Below the pieces are notes generated by a model. The model was not told the DNA's origin and did not search any database. It saw only the letters and a program-made list of their open reading frames with translations. Below, in pieces: positions 17,942-26,540 of a DNA stretch of 64,000 nucleotides. The stretch lies in assembly GCA_035642535.1 (NCBI GenBank), contig DASQSE010000007.1, positions 29,581-93,580 of the forward strand, written 5' to 3'. The stretch is from Jatrophihabitans sp035642535. Lineage in GTDB: Bacteria; Actinomycetota; Actinomycetes; Mycobacteriales; Jatrophihabitantaceae. The position numbers and the translations under genes were made by a program. Each line of letters begins with the position of its first letter. The stretch's first letter is position 1.

Positions 17942-20329
17942 CTAATGCGGGCCGTGACCTGGCGGGCCGTGCGGCGGCCACGGCCAGGGGATGGGAATGG
18001 GCACCGGATGCGGCACCGGTATCGGGATCGGGATCCGCTTCGGCGGTGGCGGCGGCTTGTACACGTACGGTGCCTTGCCGTTGCTGATGCAGATCGTCAC
18101 TGCGCTGCCGTGCGCGGCGCGCTGCGGCTGCTGATAGGCGATCTTGCCACGCGGTCGGTGGCTGCCGCAGGGCACCGGGAACACGTCGACGCGGAACCCG
18201 GCCCGGCGCAGTTTGGCTACGGCTGGGGCGCGGTGCATGCCGAGGACGGACGGCACCCGGGCGCCGTGCAGGTGGGCCGCGGAGCGCCACCACCAATGGT
18301 GGTGCAGCACGGCACGGTACGCGTCGAGCCAATACGTAGCGGCGTAGGCGCCGAACACGTCCTGGCCGACAGACGCGCCGGGCATGCCGGGCAAGCCGTG
18401 GACGGTCTGTTTCGGGTGTAGCGGGTTGACCAGCGAGGCCGCGGCGACCAGGTGCGGCGTCATGCCGACGAACCAGAGTGCGGCGTTGCCGTTGTCGGCG
18501 GCGTTGTTGTCGGTACCGGTCTTGCCGGCGACGCTGCTGCCGCCGTGCGCGTACCAGCCGTGGAAGTAGTCGGCGGCGGTGCCGTCGCGCGTGTCGTGGC
18601 GCATCATCGTCACCACGGTCCGCGCCACGTAGCGGTCCAGGACGCGGTGGCAGCGCGGCCGGTGCAGCGCGACCCGCGAGCCGGTGCGGGTGGTCACCTT
18701 GATCACCGGTGCCGAGGGGCAGTAGACGCCGTCGTTGACCGCGGCGCCGAACGCGCCGGTGAGCTGCAACGCGGAGGTCGGCTCTTGACCGAGCGTGAAC
18801 GTCGGCTCCCGCGAGCGCGCCACCTCTCGCGCGATCGACATGCTCGCCTCCGAGGTCAGTGGCTGGCGCAGCCGCTGCATGCCGAGGTGGAGAGCGGTGT
18901 GCACGACGGGTCCTAGCCGGCAACCGAAGAACTCGTCCTCCAGTGCGACAAAGTAGGTGTTGGACGACTGGGGGAGGGCGTCGCGCATCGGCATGGTGCT
19001 CGGGTAGTCACCGGCGTTGTGCACCGTGTAGTGCCCGCCGCAGTGTTTCGTCCGGTAGCGGTCGTGCTTGGTGGTGAGCCGGAGCGAGGTCGGGGCGCCG
19101 GCGGTGAGCGCGGTGGCAGCGGTGAAGTACTTGTAGGTCGAGCCGGCACCGGCGTAGGCCGAGGTGAACAGCGGCTCCGAGGATTCGGCGTGGTGGTGCC
19201 CGTCGTTGCCGTACGGGCGACTCGTGATCATCGTCGTGACGTTGCCGGTGGCCGGGTCGACCGAGGGCATCACGAGGATGTAGGGCGCGCTGCGTTTGAG
19301 CCCGGCATGCCATATCGCCCGCTGTCCGTGCCGCTGCAGGCGCGCGTCGAGCGTGGTGACGACGCGCAGCCCGCCGGTGTCCAGATCGCTCTGCTCGACG
19401 CCGTGTTGGTGCAGCCAACTGAGCACGTAGTCGCAGAAGAAGCCGGCGTTGGGGATCGTCGAATTGGCCTGCGCGCATCCCTCCGGCACGGGTGGCGGGC
19501 GGTGACTGGCCAGGCCGAGCGGCTCGCGGCGCAGACGTGCCGCAGTTGCCTTGCCGACGTCGCCCACCTCGGTGAGGTTCGTGATCACCTGGTTGCGCCG
19601 CTGCCGGGCGGCCAGCGGATGCAGAAATGGGTCGTAGAGGGAGGGCGCCTGCAACAGGCCGACCAGCATTGCGCTCTGCGACAGCCGCAACTTGGCCACG
19701 GGCACCCCGAAGTACGTCTTGGCCGCGGTGGCCAGTCCGTAGGAGTTCTCGCCGAAGAAGGCGATGTCGAGGTACTTCTGCAGGATCTGCGCCTTGCTGT
19801 AGCGCCGTTCGAAAGCAAGCGCGCACTTCGCGTTCTGCAACTTGCGTCCCAGGTTCGCCGCGATCGCAGCGCGGCGCTGGGCCGCGGTCTGTGCCTGGAA
19901 GTAGCGCAGCTCCTTGACGTATTGCATGGTCAGCGTCGAGCCGCCCTGCGTGCTCCCGCTGACCAGGTCGTGCACCCCGGCGCGGACCAGGCCGCGCATG
20001 TCCACGCCGTGATGCTCGTAGAAGCGCCGGTCCTCGGTCGCGATGAGCGCATGGACCAGACTGCGCGGAACCTGGCCCAGCCGCACGGGTGCCCGGTTCT
20101 GGGTGAACAGGTGCGCAATCACGGTCTTTCCGTCGCTGGCGTACAGCGTCGAGCGCTGCGGAGGCGGCGCCTCGACGACGTCACACCGCGCGTCGAGGAA
20201 CTGCTCGGCAGTGCTGCGCACCACCAACCCGGTGCCGAGCACGATCGGGATGAACGCCGCAGCCACCAGCACGCCGGCGACCAGCAAGGCGAGTACCAGT
20301 CGCGCCAGCACCCATGCCTTGCTGCCCAT
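17942..20329 (-). CDS. class A penicillin-binding protein (glycosyltransferase + transpeptidase, PASTA-like tail)
   Basis: 795 residues. An N-terminal membrane anchor (residues ~8-35) is followed by the GT51 glycosyltransferase with EDRRFYEHHGVD and GGSTLTMQYVKEL. The transpeptidase motifs are S-T-Y-K (GAGSTYKYFTAA), S-S-N (QSSNTYFVALE) and GKTGTD. A PASTA-like segment follows (VPSVLGMHRAPAVAKLRRAGF ... GSAVTICISNG), and the last ~40 residues are a Pro/Ile-rich tail (PIPIPVPHPVPIPIPWPWP). The enzyme polymerises and crosslinks peptidoglycan outside the membrane. It lies 48 bases downstream of the NlpC/P60 gene on the same strand, so both probably answer to the c-di-AMP riboswitch upstream. Confidence 0.93.
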   Translation of the reverse strand: MGSKAWVLARLVLALLVAGVLVAAAFIPIVLGTGLVVRSTAEQFLDARCDVVEAPPPQRSTLYASDGKTVIAHLFTQNRAPVRLGQVPRSLVHALIATEDRRFYEHHGVDMRGLVRAGVHDLVSGSTQGGSTLTMQYVKELRYFQAQTAAQRRAAIAANLGRKLQNAKCALAFERRYSKAQILQKYLDIAFFGENSYGLATAAKTYFGVPVAKLRLSQSAMLVGLLQAPSLYDPFLHPLAARQRRNQVITNLTEVGDVGKATAARLRREPLGLASHRPPPVPEGCAQANSTIPNAGFFCDYVLSWLHQHGVEQSDLDTGGLRVVTTLDARLQRHGQRAIWHAGLKRSAPYILVMPSVDPATGNVTTMITSRPYGNDGHHHAESSEPLFTSAYAGAGSTYKYFTAATALTAGAPTSLRLTTKHDRYRTKHCGGHYTVHNAGDYPSTMPMRDALPQSSNTYFVALEDEFFGCRLGPVVHTALHLGMQRLRQPLTSEASMSIAREVARSREPTFTLGQEPTSALQLTGAFGAAVNDGVYCPSAPVIKVTTRTGSRVALHRPRCHRVLDRYVARTVVTMMRHDTRDGTAADYFHGWYAHGGSSVAGKTGTDNNAADNGNAALWFVGMTPHLVAAASLVNPLHPKQTVHGLPGMPGASVGQDVFGAYAATYWLDAYRAVLHHHWWWRSAAHLHGARVPSVLGMHRAPAVAKLRRAGFRVDVFPVPCGSHRPRGKIAYQQPQRAAHGSAVTICISNGKAPYVYKPPPPPKRIPIPIPVPHPVPIPIPWPWPPHGPPGHGPH

Positions 20330-20377
20330 CTTCGGGACCTACCCGCGAGTCTCGGGTTGGGAAACCGCCGCGGCGCG

Positions 20378-21481
20378 CTAGCCGGTTAGTCGCGTAGCGC
20401 CTGTGTAGTTGCCCATGTCCTGCGACGGGTGGACGTACACGATCCCCTGGGCCGGGTCGGCGGCCGACACCGCGAGGTCGTTGCCGACGTAGAGCTCGAC
20501 GTGCCCGATCGGTGAGTAGAGGAAGATCAAGTCGCCCGGCTGCAGTTGACTGTAGGCAACGTGGGTTCCGTAGTTGTACTGCTCGGCGGCCGAGTGCGGC
20601 AGCGCTACACCGGCCTGAGCCCACGCGGCCATCGTGAGCCCTGAGCAGTCGAACGCGCTCGGGCCGGCGGCGCCGTAGCTGTATGCCTTACCGACCTGCG
20701 CCTCGGCGAAGGCGATCACTTGTTGCACCGAGCCGGAGGCGGCGCCCGGAACCGGCCGGGGCGCGGTTCCGCCCAGTTGGGCCTGGGCCTGGGCCGTGGC
20801 GACGGCTTGGGCGTGGGCGCGCTCGCGCCGCTGCCGCGCGGTCAACGAGTCGAGGAGTTGTCGGAAGCGGTGCGATTGCTGCCGAAGCTGCACCCGGCGC
20901 TTGGCGAGATCGGCTGCCTTGGTGCGCGCGACCGACAGGGAGGTAGCGGCGCGGGTCTTGGACTGGACGGCGTCGACCCGCATCGTCTGCTCGGCGTTCG
21001 CAGTGGCGGCGAACTGGCTGGACAGGTACTGGGTCGTCGCGAAACCGTCGATGTACTGCTGCGGCGACTGGCTGGTCAGCAGCTGGCCGAACGACAGGTT
21101 GGGCCCGATCTCGTACTGCTGTGTCTCGGCCTGCACGAACCGCGCGTGCGCCGCCTGATAGCGAGCCTCGGCGCGATCGGCGGCCTGCTGCGCCCGCTTC
21201 GCCGTCCGCTTCGCCTTGGTGACGGCCGCGGCGGCCACGTTGTACTGCTCGTCGAGTTGGGCGTTTTTGCGGGTGAGCCGGTCAAGCTGGGCATTCACCC
21301 GGTCAATGCGGTGATGGAGTTTGGGATCGACGGGTTTGGCGGCCACCTTCGTCGCTGGTGGGGCGCCCGGGTTTGCGGTGGCCGCTGCCGCACCGAAGCT
21401 GGTGGCGACGACGAACACGCTCAGCGCAGCGATCAGGCGAGACGGCGTGCGGATGAAGCGGGTCGGACTGAAACAAGGCAC
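20378..21481 (-). CDS. secreted NlpC/P60 peptidoglycan hydrolase with coiled-coil N-terminus
   Basis: 367 residues from the GTG at 21481, with GGAG about 11 bases upstream. Signal peptide (LIAALSVFVVATSFGAAAATA), then a long coiled coil (RIDRVNAQLDRLTRKNAQLDEQ ... AEARYQAAHARF), as in RipA/RipC-type hydrolases. The C-terminal NlpC/P60 domain has the catalytic Cys in FDCSGLTMAAW and His in GHVELYVG. These enzymes cut the peptide stem between D-Glu and meso-DAP during cell separation. The gene is preceded by a c-di-AMP riboswitch and followed by a PBP, a coupled hydrolase/synthase pair. The coiled coil normally regulates access to the active site. Confidence 0.94.
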   Translation of the reverse strand: MPCFSPTRFIRTPSRLIAALSVFVVATSFGAAAATANPGAPPATKVAAKPVDPKLHHRIDRVNAQLDRLTRKNAQLDEQYNVAAAAVTKAKRTAKRAQQAADRAEARYQAAHARFVQAETQQYEIGPNLSFGQLLTSQSPQQYIDGFATTQYLSSQFAATANAEQTMRVDAVQSKTRAATSLSVARTKAADLAKRRVQLRQQSHRFRQLLDSLTARQRRERAHAQAVATAQAQAQLGGTAPRPVPGAASGSVQQVIAFAEAQVGKAYSYGAAGPSAFDCSGLTMAAWAQAGVALPHSAAEQYNYGTHVAYSQLQPGDLIFLYSPIGHVELYVGNDLAVSAADPAQGIVYVHPSQDMGNYTGATRLTG

Positions 21482-21499
21482 GGAAGGCCGGCTCCTTCT

Positions 21500-21660
21500 C
21501 CTCGACCGCCTACCGAGTTAGCTGACGGATTCGGGCGGGGAAGGTCGCCCTACGACGCAAGCGTCGATTCACCCCAGTACTGCGGTGGGTCCCCGGCTCG
21601 CCCGTCCCGGTGTGTGTGTTGACCGGTACGGATCGCGCGATTCGGCGGTGACCTCGACCA
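21500..21660 (-). ncRNA. c-di-AMP riboswitch (ydaO/yuaA leader)
   Basis: Read on the minus strand, the region contains the hallmark blocks of the ydaO class in order: ACCGCCGAATC, CGGGACGGGCGAGCCGGGGA, CCCACCGCAG, TGGGGTGAATCG, GTAGGGCGACCTTCCC, GCCCGAATCCGTCAGCTAA and CTCGGTAGGCG. It ends about 20 bases before the GTG of the NlpC/P60 gene. Known members of this class bind cyclic di-AMP and usually turn off cell-wall hydrolase genes when the ligand is high. Boundaries are approximate. Assignment is from motif recall; a covariance-model search would settle it. Confidence 0.92.
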
Positions 21661-21695
21661 GCCCACTTTCGGACCTGATTCAGAAGGTCACAAAA

Positions 21696-21724
21696 AAATT
21701 ACGACGTCCCCGCCGGCTTTGCAA
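21696..21724 (-). promoter_or_regulatory. candidate sigma-A-type promoter for the riboswitch/NlpC operon
   Basis: On the minus strand, TTGCAA (plus coordinates 21719-21724) and TAATTT (21696-21701) are separated by 17 bases. Transcription would begin near 21688, about 30 bases before the first conserved riboswitch block. An alternative -35 (TTGACC, about 25 bases further upstream) has a poorer -10. Prediction from sequence only. Confidence 0.45.
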
Positions 21725-22139
21725 GCGACTGGCCGATAGTGGTCAAGGGGAGTCCCGGATGTAACAGTTCCTCCCGTTGCGACGCAGATGCCTATAGACA
21801 TGCCGTGCTGGTCGGTCTGTCCGGAAACTCTCGCTAGGACTGCCCCCCTTCCGCGGAACCCTGCACGGCGCGTCGAACGCCCGAAACTTCGCGTCATGCG
21901 TTGTCCGGGCAGTCCGGCCGCACGGCATGTCACTCGATCCCGAGTCGCCATGCGAATATGCCCCGCCGAGCCGGTGTTGACCGTTCCCACGGCTTGCCAT
22001 GCGCCCGTCGTGGGCCGCGACCGGCGTTGCGCCACCAACTCCGATCCGTACCCGACCGCGGTTTCGGTCCGGGCGTTTCCGAGTGCCCGCGCATGGGTAA
22101 GCACCGGCACCGGGGGCTCGCACCGAAAGGACTTAGCCG
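21725..22139. other. intergenic region without a recognised gene
   Basis: 415 bases between the NlpC promoter and the small membrane protein gene. Several open frames cross it, but none has a good start, domain or consistent codon bias. An AAAGGA Shine-Dalgarno site near its right end serves the gene at 22140. No RNA motif was recognised. Confidence 0.6.
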
Positions 22140-22442
22140 GTGGTCGCGTTCGGAGTGCTGTGCATGCTCATCCCCGCCACGGGTGGCAGCTACCTCGCCT
22201 GGCAGAACCGGAACACCGTCGTGCATGCCCGGGTCGGTGACCTGACCTGGACCGGCCACCTGTGGGGCGTACTCGTCGTCGGCGCGCTGCTGGCCTGCTG
22301 GTTCCTGCTCGGCGCCGCGTTCATCCAGTGCCGAATCGCCGAACGTCGCCGGTCTCGAACTGCGCGCCCGCAGGCGGCACACCGCACTCCGGCGCGGGCC
22401 GTCGAGGCTTCCGCCCGGCACACCGCGCTGCTGCAACGCTGA
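22140..22442 (+). CDS. small two-helix membrane protein (LapA-like layout)
   Basis: 100 residues from GTG 22140, with AAAGGA about 8 bases upstream and near-perfect G/C third positions. Two transmembrane helices: residues ~2-20 (VAFGVLCMLIPATGGSYLAW) and ~40-62 (WGVLVVGALLACWFLLGAAF), followed by an Arg-rich cytosolic tail. A short N-R-N-T-V-x-x-x-V linker between helices resembles LapA-domain proteins, but I would not name the family. No operon partner on the same strand. Confidence 0.7.
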   Translation: MVAFGVLCMLIPATGGSYLAWQNRNTVVHARVGDLTWTGHLWGVLVVGALLACWFLLGAAFIQCRIAERRRSRTARPQAAHRTPARAVEASARHTALLQR

Positions 22443-22487
22443 GCGCCGCGCAACCGGCCGGCTCGTAACCTTCCGAAGTCGGTTGGC

Positions 22488-22880
22488 TCAACCCTTCGAT
22501 CGGCGAGTCATCGGCGAGCGCTTGCCGGCCGCGTACAAGCCGGCGCACACAACCGCCCACACGGCCGTCACGATCAACGCGGCCAAACCTTCGTCCATCA
22601 CGTTGGAGAGCCCCCACCACACCGCGATCGACGCGAAGAACACCGTCATGTACGCGGCGAACGCCGAGCCGGCGAACATGGCAGGTCGCTTGCCGGGCCT
22701 GCGCAGTTCCTTCTTCAGTTCTGTCTTGGCGCGGTCGAGCTCCTGTCGGATCAACAGGGAAACACCATCTGCGATCGGGCCATCGTCAACCAGCGCCGCG
22801 GCCAGATCCGGTCCGGCGCCCTTCGCGCTCGATGCGCTGGCGCGCTTGGTCGCGGACGCGGCAGTGCTACGAGTCGCCAT
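22488..22880 (-). CDS. phage-holin-family (Phage_holin_3_6-like) membrane protein
   Basis: 130 residues from ATG 22880 (MATRSTAAS); a start three codons earlier is possible. An Ala/Lys-rich N-terminus is followed by SLLIRQELDRAKTELKKELRRPG and two transmembrane helices with little between them (AGSAFAAYMTVFFASIAVWWGL and LAALIVTAVWAVVCAGLYAAG). This is the pattern of the actinobacterial 'phage holin family' housekeeping membrane proteins, which are usually not in prophages. No lysin gene is nearby, so a lysis role is unlikely. Function unknown. Confidence 0.82.
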   Translation of the reverse strand: MATRSTAASATKRASASSAKGAGPDLAAALVDDGPIADGVSLLIRQELDRAKTELKKELRRPGKRPAMFAGSAFAAYMTVFFASIAVWWGLSNVMDEGLAALIVTAVWAVVCAGLYAAGKRSPMTRRSKG

Positions 22881-23020
22881 GCAACCCACCTACCTTCCGG
22901 AGCAGCCGAGATAGCCCATCTCGATCGTGGAGATGTGCGCTCACCGGCCTGAACGCTTCACCTTCGGTCTACCCAGATCCCAGACCGTCACGCAGCGAGC
23001 AACTTGTCCGTCCGGCTCGG

Positions 23021-23131
23021 CTACCGCTTCGGCGGGTACTTGATCCGGCAGTACAGGCCGATTGCCATTGCCGCGAGGAGCACCAGGCCCAGCAACGGAT
23101 AGAGGTGGTACGGGCGGCGTTCCTTCGTCAC
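23021..23131 (-). CDS. 36-residue single-span membrane protein
   Basis: A very short gene: GTG at 23131, TAG at 23021-23023, with GGGAGGAG about 10 bases upstream. The protein begins VTKERRPYHLYP, has one hydrophobic helix (LLGLVLLAAMAIGLY) and ends basic (CRIKYPPKR). A strong ribosome-binding site, a clean topology and G/C third positions support a real small membrane protein. No homologous family is recognised. Confidence 0.6.
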   Translation of the reverse strand: MTKERRPYHLYPLLGLVLLAAMAIGLYCRIKYPPKR

Positions 23132-23260
23132 GGCAGCTCACTCCTCCCCTTTCGGGAGAGCAGTTCTCTCGGCCAGGCCGACCGCCCGGCCCTATTTGTC
23201 GTTACCCGCTGAGCCGGCTCACCTACCGGCGGGACGAGATGGTGCGGGGGCGTGTTCCGA

Positions 23261-24751
23261 TCAGGCCGCATCGGGTCGGCCGGAGCGGCGCCGCATGGAG
23301 CAGTCGACGAAGCCGTCGCCGGCGCTGGTCACGGTGCGATGCCGGCCGGCTCGCTTGGCCTCGTACAGCGCAGTGTCGGCGCGCGCGATGAGCTCGCCGG
23401 CCGTCTCGGTACCGGTCCAGTGCGCTAGACCGGCCGAGAAGCTCTGGCCCTGGGGCATCGCGTCCTGCAGCCGGTCGAGGACCTCGACCGCGGCATCGAG
23501 ACCGGTGTCCGGCAGCAGGAGCACGAACTCCTCACCGCCGTAGCGGCTCATCATGTCGGCGCCGTGCAGTTGTTCGAGCCAGGCCGCGCTCGCGTCCTTG
23601 AGCAGTTGGTCTCCGGCGGGGTGGCCGTACTCGTCGTTGAAGCGCTTGAAGTAGTCGAGATCAAGAATGGTCAGCGTCACGGAGGACGAGTCCCGACAAG
23701 CGTGGTCGATCGCTCGAGCGACCGCACGGACCAGGGCGCGCCGGATGGGCAGACCGGTCAGCTCGTCGACCTCGGTGAGGAGTTGGAGTGCGTCGGCCTG
23801 ACTCTGCACCTGACGGTAGAGCAGACTCATCCGCAGAATGACCAGGACGAACAGCGCCATCGAGCCGATCGCGATCGCCACGCCGTCGTCGACCTGATTC
23901 CGTGCGGCCTCCACCATCAGCAGCGTCGGGGCGATGAGCGCGATCGTGGTCAGCGTCGCGATCATGACCATGCCGCGGGTCGGGCGCGGGGTGGCGGCCG
24001 GCGCGGTCAGCGAGCGCATGGACGGGTGCAGCGCGGCGAGGCCGAGGGTTGCATACGCGGACAGGAAGACCACGCTGAGCAGCGCCTGGATCTTCGGCGC
24101 CGGGTCGATGCCGAATTGGTTGAAGACTGCCCAGGAGGCGTCGCCGAGCAGGAACAGCCCGACCGACGTGGCGAGCAACCGGTAGGCCGGCTCGCGCGCG
24201 CCGGAGGTGAGGATCAACCGTGCGACGAGCGCCAGCACGACCAGGTCGCCGATCGGGTAGGCGATGTTCACGATCTGGCCCAGAGCCGAGTAGGACGGGT
24301 CGCCGAGCGAGGGCCTGATGACCCCGACCCAGACGAGCAGCCCGAGGCCGGTCGAGACCATCGAGGCGTCGATGAGGCTGGGCCACTCGCGCTGCGTCCT
24401 CCGGTGCACGATGACGACCGTCAGCCCTGCGACCAGCGCCGGATACAGGCTCAGGTAGAACGCGTCCGGGAGCGCGGGCGGATCGAGAACCCAACCACGG
24501 GAAATCAGCAGCGCCTCGACCAGAATCCCCGAGGAGTTGAGGAACACGCCGGCGGCGAACAGGTACCACGCGGCGCGTGCTGGCGGACGGTAAATCCGCG
24601 CCCCGGCCACGACGAGCGCTGCGCTCGCCCAGCCGATGCCGACCTGCCACAGCGTGAACAGCCAGCCGGATTCGGGGAGCACGAAAGAGACCGCGACGAC
24701 GGCGGCCGACGTCACGGCGTAGGTCCTCCACGCGGGCAAGTCCACCCTCAT
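23261..24751 (-). CDS. membrane-bound diguanylate cyclase (GGDEF)
   Basis: 496 residues from ATG 24751 (MRVDLPAWRTY); the longer frame upstream lacks a membrane-protein start. Residues ~10-310 contain about ten transmembrane helices with no recognised ligand domain. A linker helix (SLLYRQVQSQADALQLLTEVDELTGLP) leads to the GGDEF domain: the metal-binding LTILDLDYFKRFNDEYGHPAGD and the catalytic RYGGEEF, a fully functional variant. The family's inhibitory I-site RxxD is not obvious. It should make cyclic di-GMP in response to a membrane signal. The gene stands alone. Confidence 0.93.
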   Translation of the reverse strand: MRVDLPAWRTYAVTSAAVVAVSFVLPESGWLFTLWQVGIGWASAALVVAGARIYRPPARAAWYLFAAGVFLNSSGILVEALLISRGWVLDPPALPDAFYLSLYPALVAGLTVVIVHRRTQREWPSLIDASMVSTGLGLLVWVGVIRPSLGDPSYSALGQIVNIAYPIGDLVVLALVARLILTSGAREPAYRLLATSVGLFLLGDASWAVFNQFGIDPAPKIQALLSVVFLSAYATLGLAALHPSMRSLTAPAATPRPTRGMVMIATLTTIALIAPTLLMVEAARNQVDDGVAIAIGSMALFVLVILRMSLLYRQVQSQADALQLLTEVDELTGLPIRRALVRAVARAIDHACRDSSSVTLTILDLDYFKRFNDEYGHPAGDQLLKDASAAWLEQLHGADMMSRYGGEEFVLLLPDTGLDAAVEVLDRLQDAMPQGQSFSAGLAHWTGTETAGELIARADTALYEAKRAGRHRTVTSAGDGFVDCSMRRRSGRPDAA

Positions 24752-24833
24752 CACATCGAACGCGGAGCCCTCGACGTGAGCTAAGCGAGCCCGATCCGGA
24801 CCCCGGGCATTGCCCACTCCGGTGCAAAACGCT

Positions 24834-25067
24834 CTACTCGGGTGCGGACGCCGCCATCCACGGGTCGACGATGCCGATCGACGCTGCATATGCGTAGGGG
24901 TGCAGGAAGGCGTTTCGCGCCTGATCAGGGGCGACGGGAATCTCGAGCACCGCACCGGTGCGGTGGTCGCGCGCCGTCACGACGAGTCGGTTCGTGTCGC
25001 GCTGCCACAGCAGGCTGACTTCGATGTCGGCGCTGCGTCGATGGTCCAGCTCAACGGTTGGTTCCAC
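24834..25067 (-). CDS. small conserved-looking hypothetical protein
   Basis: 77 residues from the GTG at 25067, chosen because AGGAGG sits about 9 bases upstream; the 129-residue frame starting at 25223 lacks such a site. The protein has VSLLWQRDTNRLVVTARDHRTGAVLEIPVAPDQARNAFLHPYAYAA, which I recall as the core of a small actinobacterial protein of unknown function. Soluble, mainly beta. It lies upstream of, and on the same strand as, the GGDEF gene and is divergent from the rhomboid gene. Confidence 0.7.
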   Translation of the reverse strand: MEPTVELDHRRSADIEVSLLWQRDTNRLVVTARDHRTGAVLEIPVAPDQARNAFLHPYAYAASIGIVDPWMAASAPE

Positions 25068-25240
25068 GGTGGCCCCCTCCTGCCGCGGATTCACGTCATG
25101 GAGCAACGGTCTCGCGCGGTGGCGATGTTCGGCGTCCACCGACCGGAGCGCATTCGGTCGACGGAGGTACTGGACGTTGTCCTCCGATCGGGCGACATGG
25201 CGACGTTTCGTCGAACGCGCCATGGGGAGAGACTGCGCAG

Positions 25241-26047
25241 ATGGTTATCCCGGTGCACGACGTCAACCCACTTCGGCGGGTGCCCTGGATGACCTACGCG
25301 CTCGTCGCGGCCAACGTCGTGGTGTTCTTGGTGACCCCGGGCATCTCCGCATCGATCAGCGGCTCGACCACGTTGCGGCAGGAGTGTCGCCAACTGGCGT
25401 TCTACGACCACTACGCAGCAATCCCTACCGAGCTCACGCACGACAAGGCGCTGCGTGTTGTCGCCACCGGCAGCGCGCAACGAGTGGGCGCCCATCGCGG
25501 CTGCGCGGTGGGCCGGCCGGGCTATGACAAGGTGCCGTTCCTGTCGGCGGTAACCTCGCAATTCGTCCACGGCGGCTGGCTGCACCTGCTGGGCAACATG
25601 CTCTTCCTGATCATCTTCGGCAACAACGTAGAGGACCGGATCGGGCGAGTGAAGTATCTGCTGTTCTATGTGTCAGCCGGTGTCATCGCCGCCTACGGGT
25701 TCGCCTTGGCCAACGCCGACTCCCGCCAGCCGCTGATAGGCGCGTCGGGCGCGATCGCAGGGCTCCTGGGCGCTTACCTGGTCATGTTTCCGCGGGCGAA
25801 GGTATGGAGCCTGATCCCGTTCTTCTTCTTCATTCCGGTGCGGTTACCCGCGTGGCTCGTCCTGGGCGGTTGGTTCCTGATCCAGTGGGCGTACGCCAGC
25901 GGCGCGGCGGTCTCCTCGGCGGGCGCCGTCGCCTACCTCTCGCATGTCGTCGGATTCGGGTTCGGGCTGCTCGTCGGGCTGGTCATCCGACGCGTCCAGG
26001 GACCTGCCCAGCCACCCACCACTCGCTGGCGAAGACCCGCCTGGTGA
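25241..26047 (+). CDS. rhomboid-family intramembrane serine protease
   Basis: 268 residues from ATG 25241, with GGGGAG upstream. Six or seven transmembrane helices. The family motifs are VTSQFVHGGWLHLLGNMLFLIIFGNNVED (loop 1 and helix 2), the catalytic Ser in GASGAIAGLLGAY, and the catalytic His in AYLSHVVGFGFG. The segment between helix 1 and 2 has two cysteines (QECRQ, RGCAV) on the outer side, possibly a disulfide. It cleaves membrane proteins within the bilayer; substrates are unknown. No accessory ankyrin or zinc domain. Gene alone, converging on the globin gene. Confidence 0.94.
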   Translation: MVIPVHDVNPLRRVPWMTYALVAANVVVFLVTPGISASISGSTTLRQECRQLAFYDHYAAIPTELTHDKALRVVATGSAQRVGAHRGCAVGRPGYDKVPFLSAVTSQFVHGGWLHLLGNMLFLIIFGNNVEDRIGRVKYLLFYVSAGVIAAYGFALANADSRQPLIGASGAIAGLLGAYLVMFPRAKVWSLIPFFFFIPVRLPAWLVLGGWFLIQWAYASGAAVSSAGAVAYLSHVVGFGFGLLVGLVIRRVQGPAQPPTTRWRRPAW

Positions 26048-26051
26048 CTCG

Positions 26052-26498
26052 CTAAACGAGTCCGTCCCACGACCAATGCGGAACGCTCAACCCATCTGGA
26101 ACGTCGTCCGCCGACTCGTGATACCGGGACATCGTGGTCGTGGTCGCAAAGGCGAAGTAGTCGTGCAGAACCTGCGCGAGGCGTTGGTTGGAAGCGAGTC
26201 CGACGTCCGCGAGCGCGAGATCGAAGCAGGCGATTGCGCGAGCGTCCATCTCCTCGTGCGGGCCGTTACCGCTGTGTGTCCGCACCACTGCCGTCTCGTC
26301 GCCGTACTCGTTCGAGTAGCCGCTCGGGCCGCCGAGTGCCTCCGCCCAATAGGCGGCCAGCCGTTCGGTGTGGTCGGGATGGAAGCCGTGACTGAACGCG
26401 TGGCTGACGACCTCGTCGGCCATCACCCGCGCATGCCACGCCGCGGCCAGCCGTAGTAAACCGTCGTTCCCGCCCGCCGCCTCGTACAGCGTTTGCAT
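26052..26498 (-). CDS. truncated-haemoglobin-family (group II-like) globin
   Basis: 148 residues. Start TLYEAAGGNDGLLRLAAAWHARVMADEVV is the truncated-globin helix A/B region; ERLAAYWAEALGGPSGYS is the E-helix/EF loop; VVRTHSGNG contains the probable proximal histidine, followed by the G/H helices (ACFDLALADVGL). The layout matches group II members that bind O2 or NO, although the distal Tyr/Trp pattern is hard to place by eye. Cytosolic. No reductase gene adjoins it. It ends 4 bases from the rhomboid stop on the opposite strand. Confidence 0.85.
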   Translation of the reverse strand: MQTLYEAAGGNDGLLRLAAAWHARVMADEVVSHAFSHGFHPDHTERLAAYWAEALGGPSGYSNEYGDETAVVRTHSGNGPHEEMDARAIACFDLALADVGLASNQRLAQVLHDYFAFATTTTMSRYHESADDVPDGLSVPHWSWDGLV

Positions 26499-26540
26499 GC
26501 GGACAACATTGCACGTCGGCTCGCGGCGTGGCGATTACGT

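Noticed and set aside
22488..22880. Prophage lysis gene
   Set aside because: The holin-family name reflects a housekeeping membrane-protein family; there is no lysin or other phage gene nearby.
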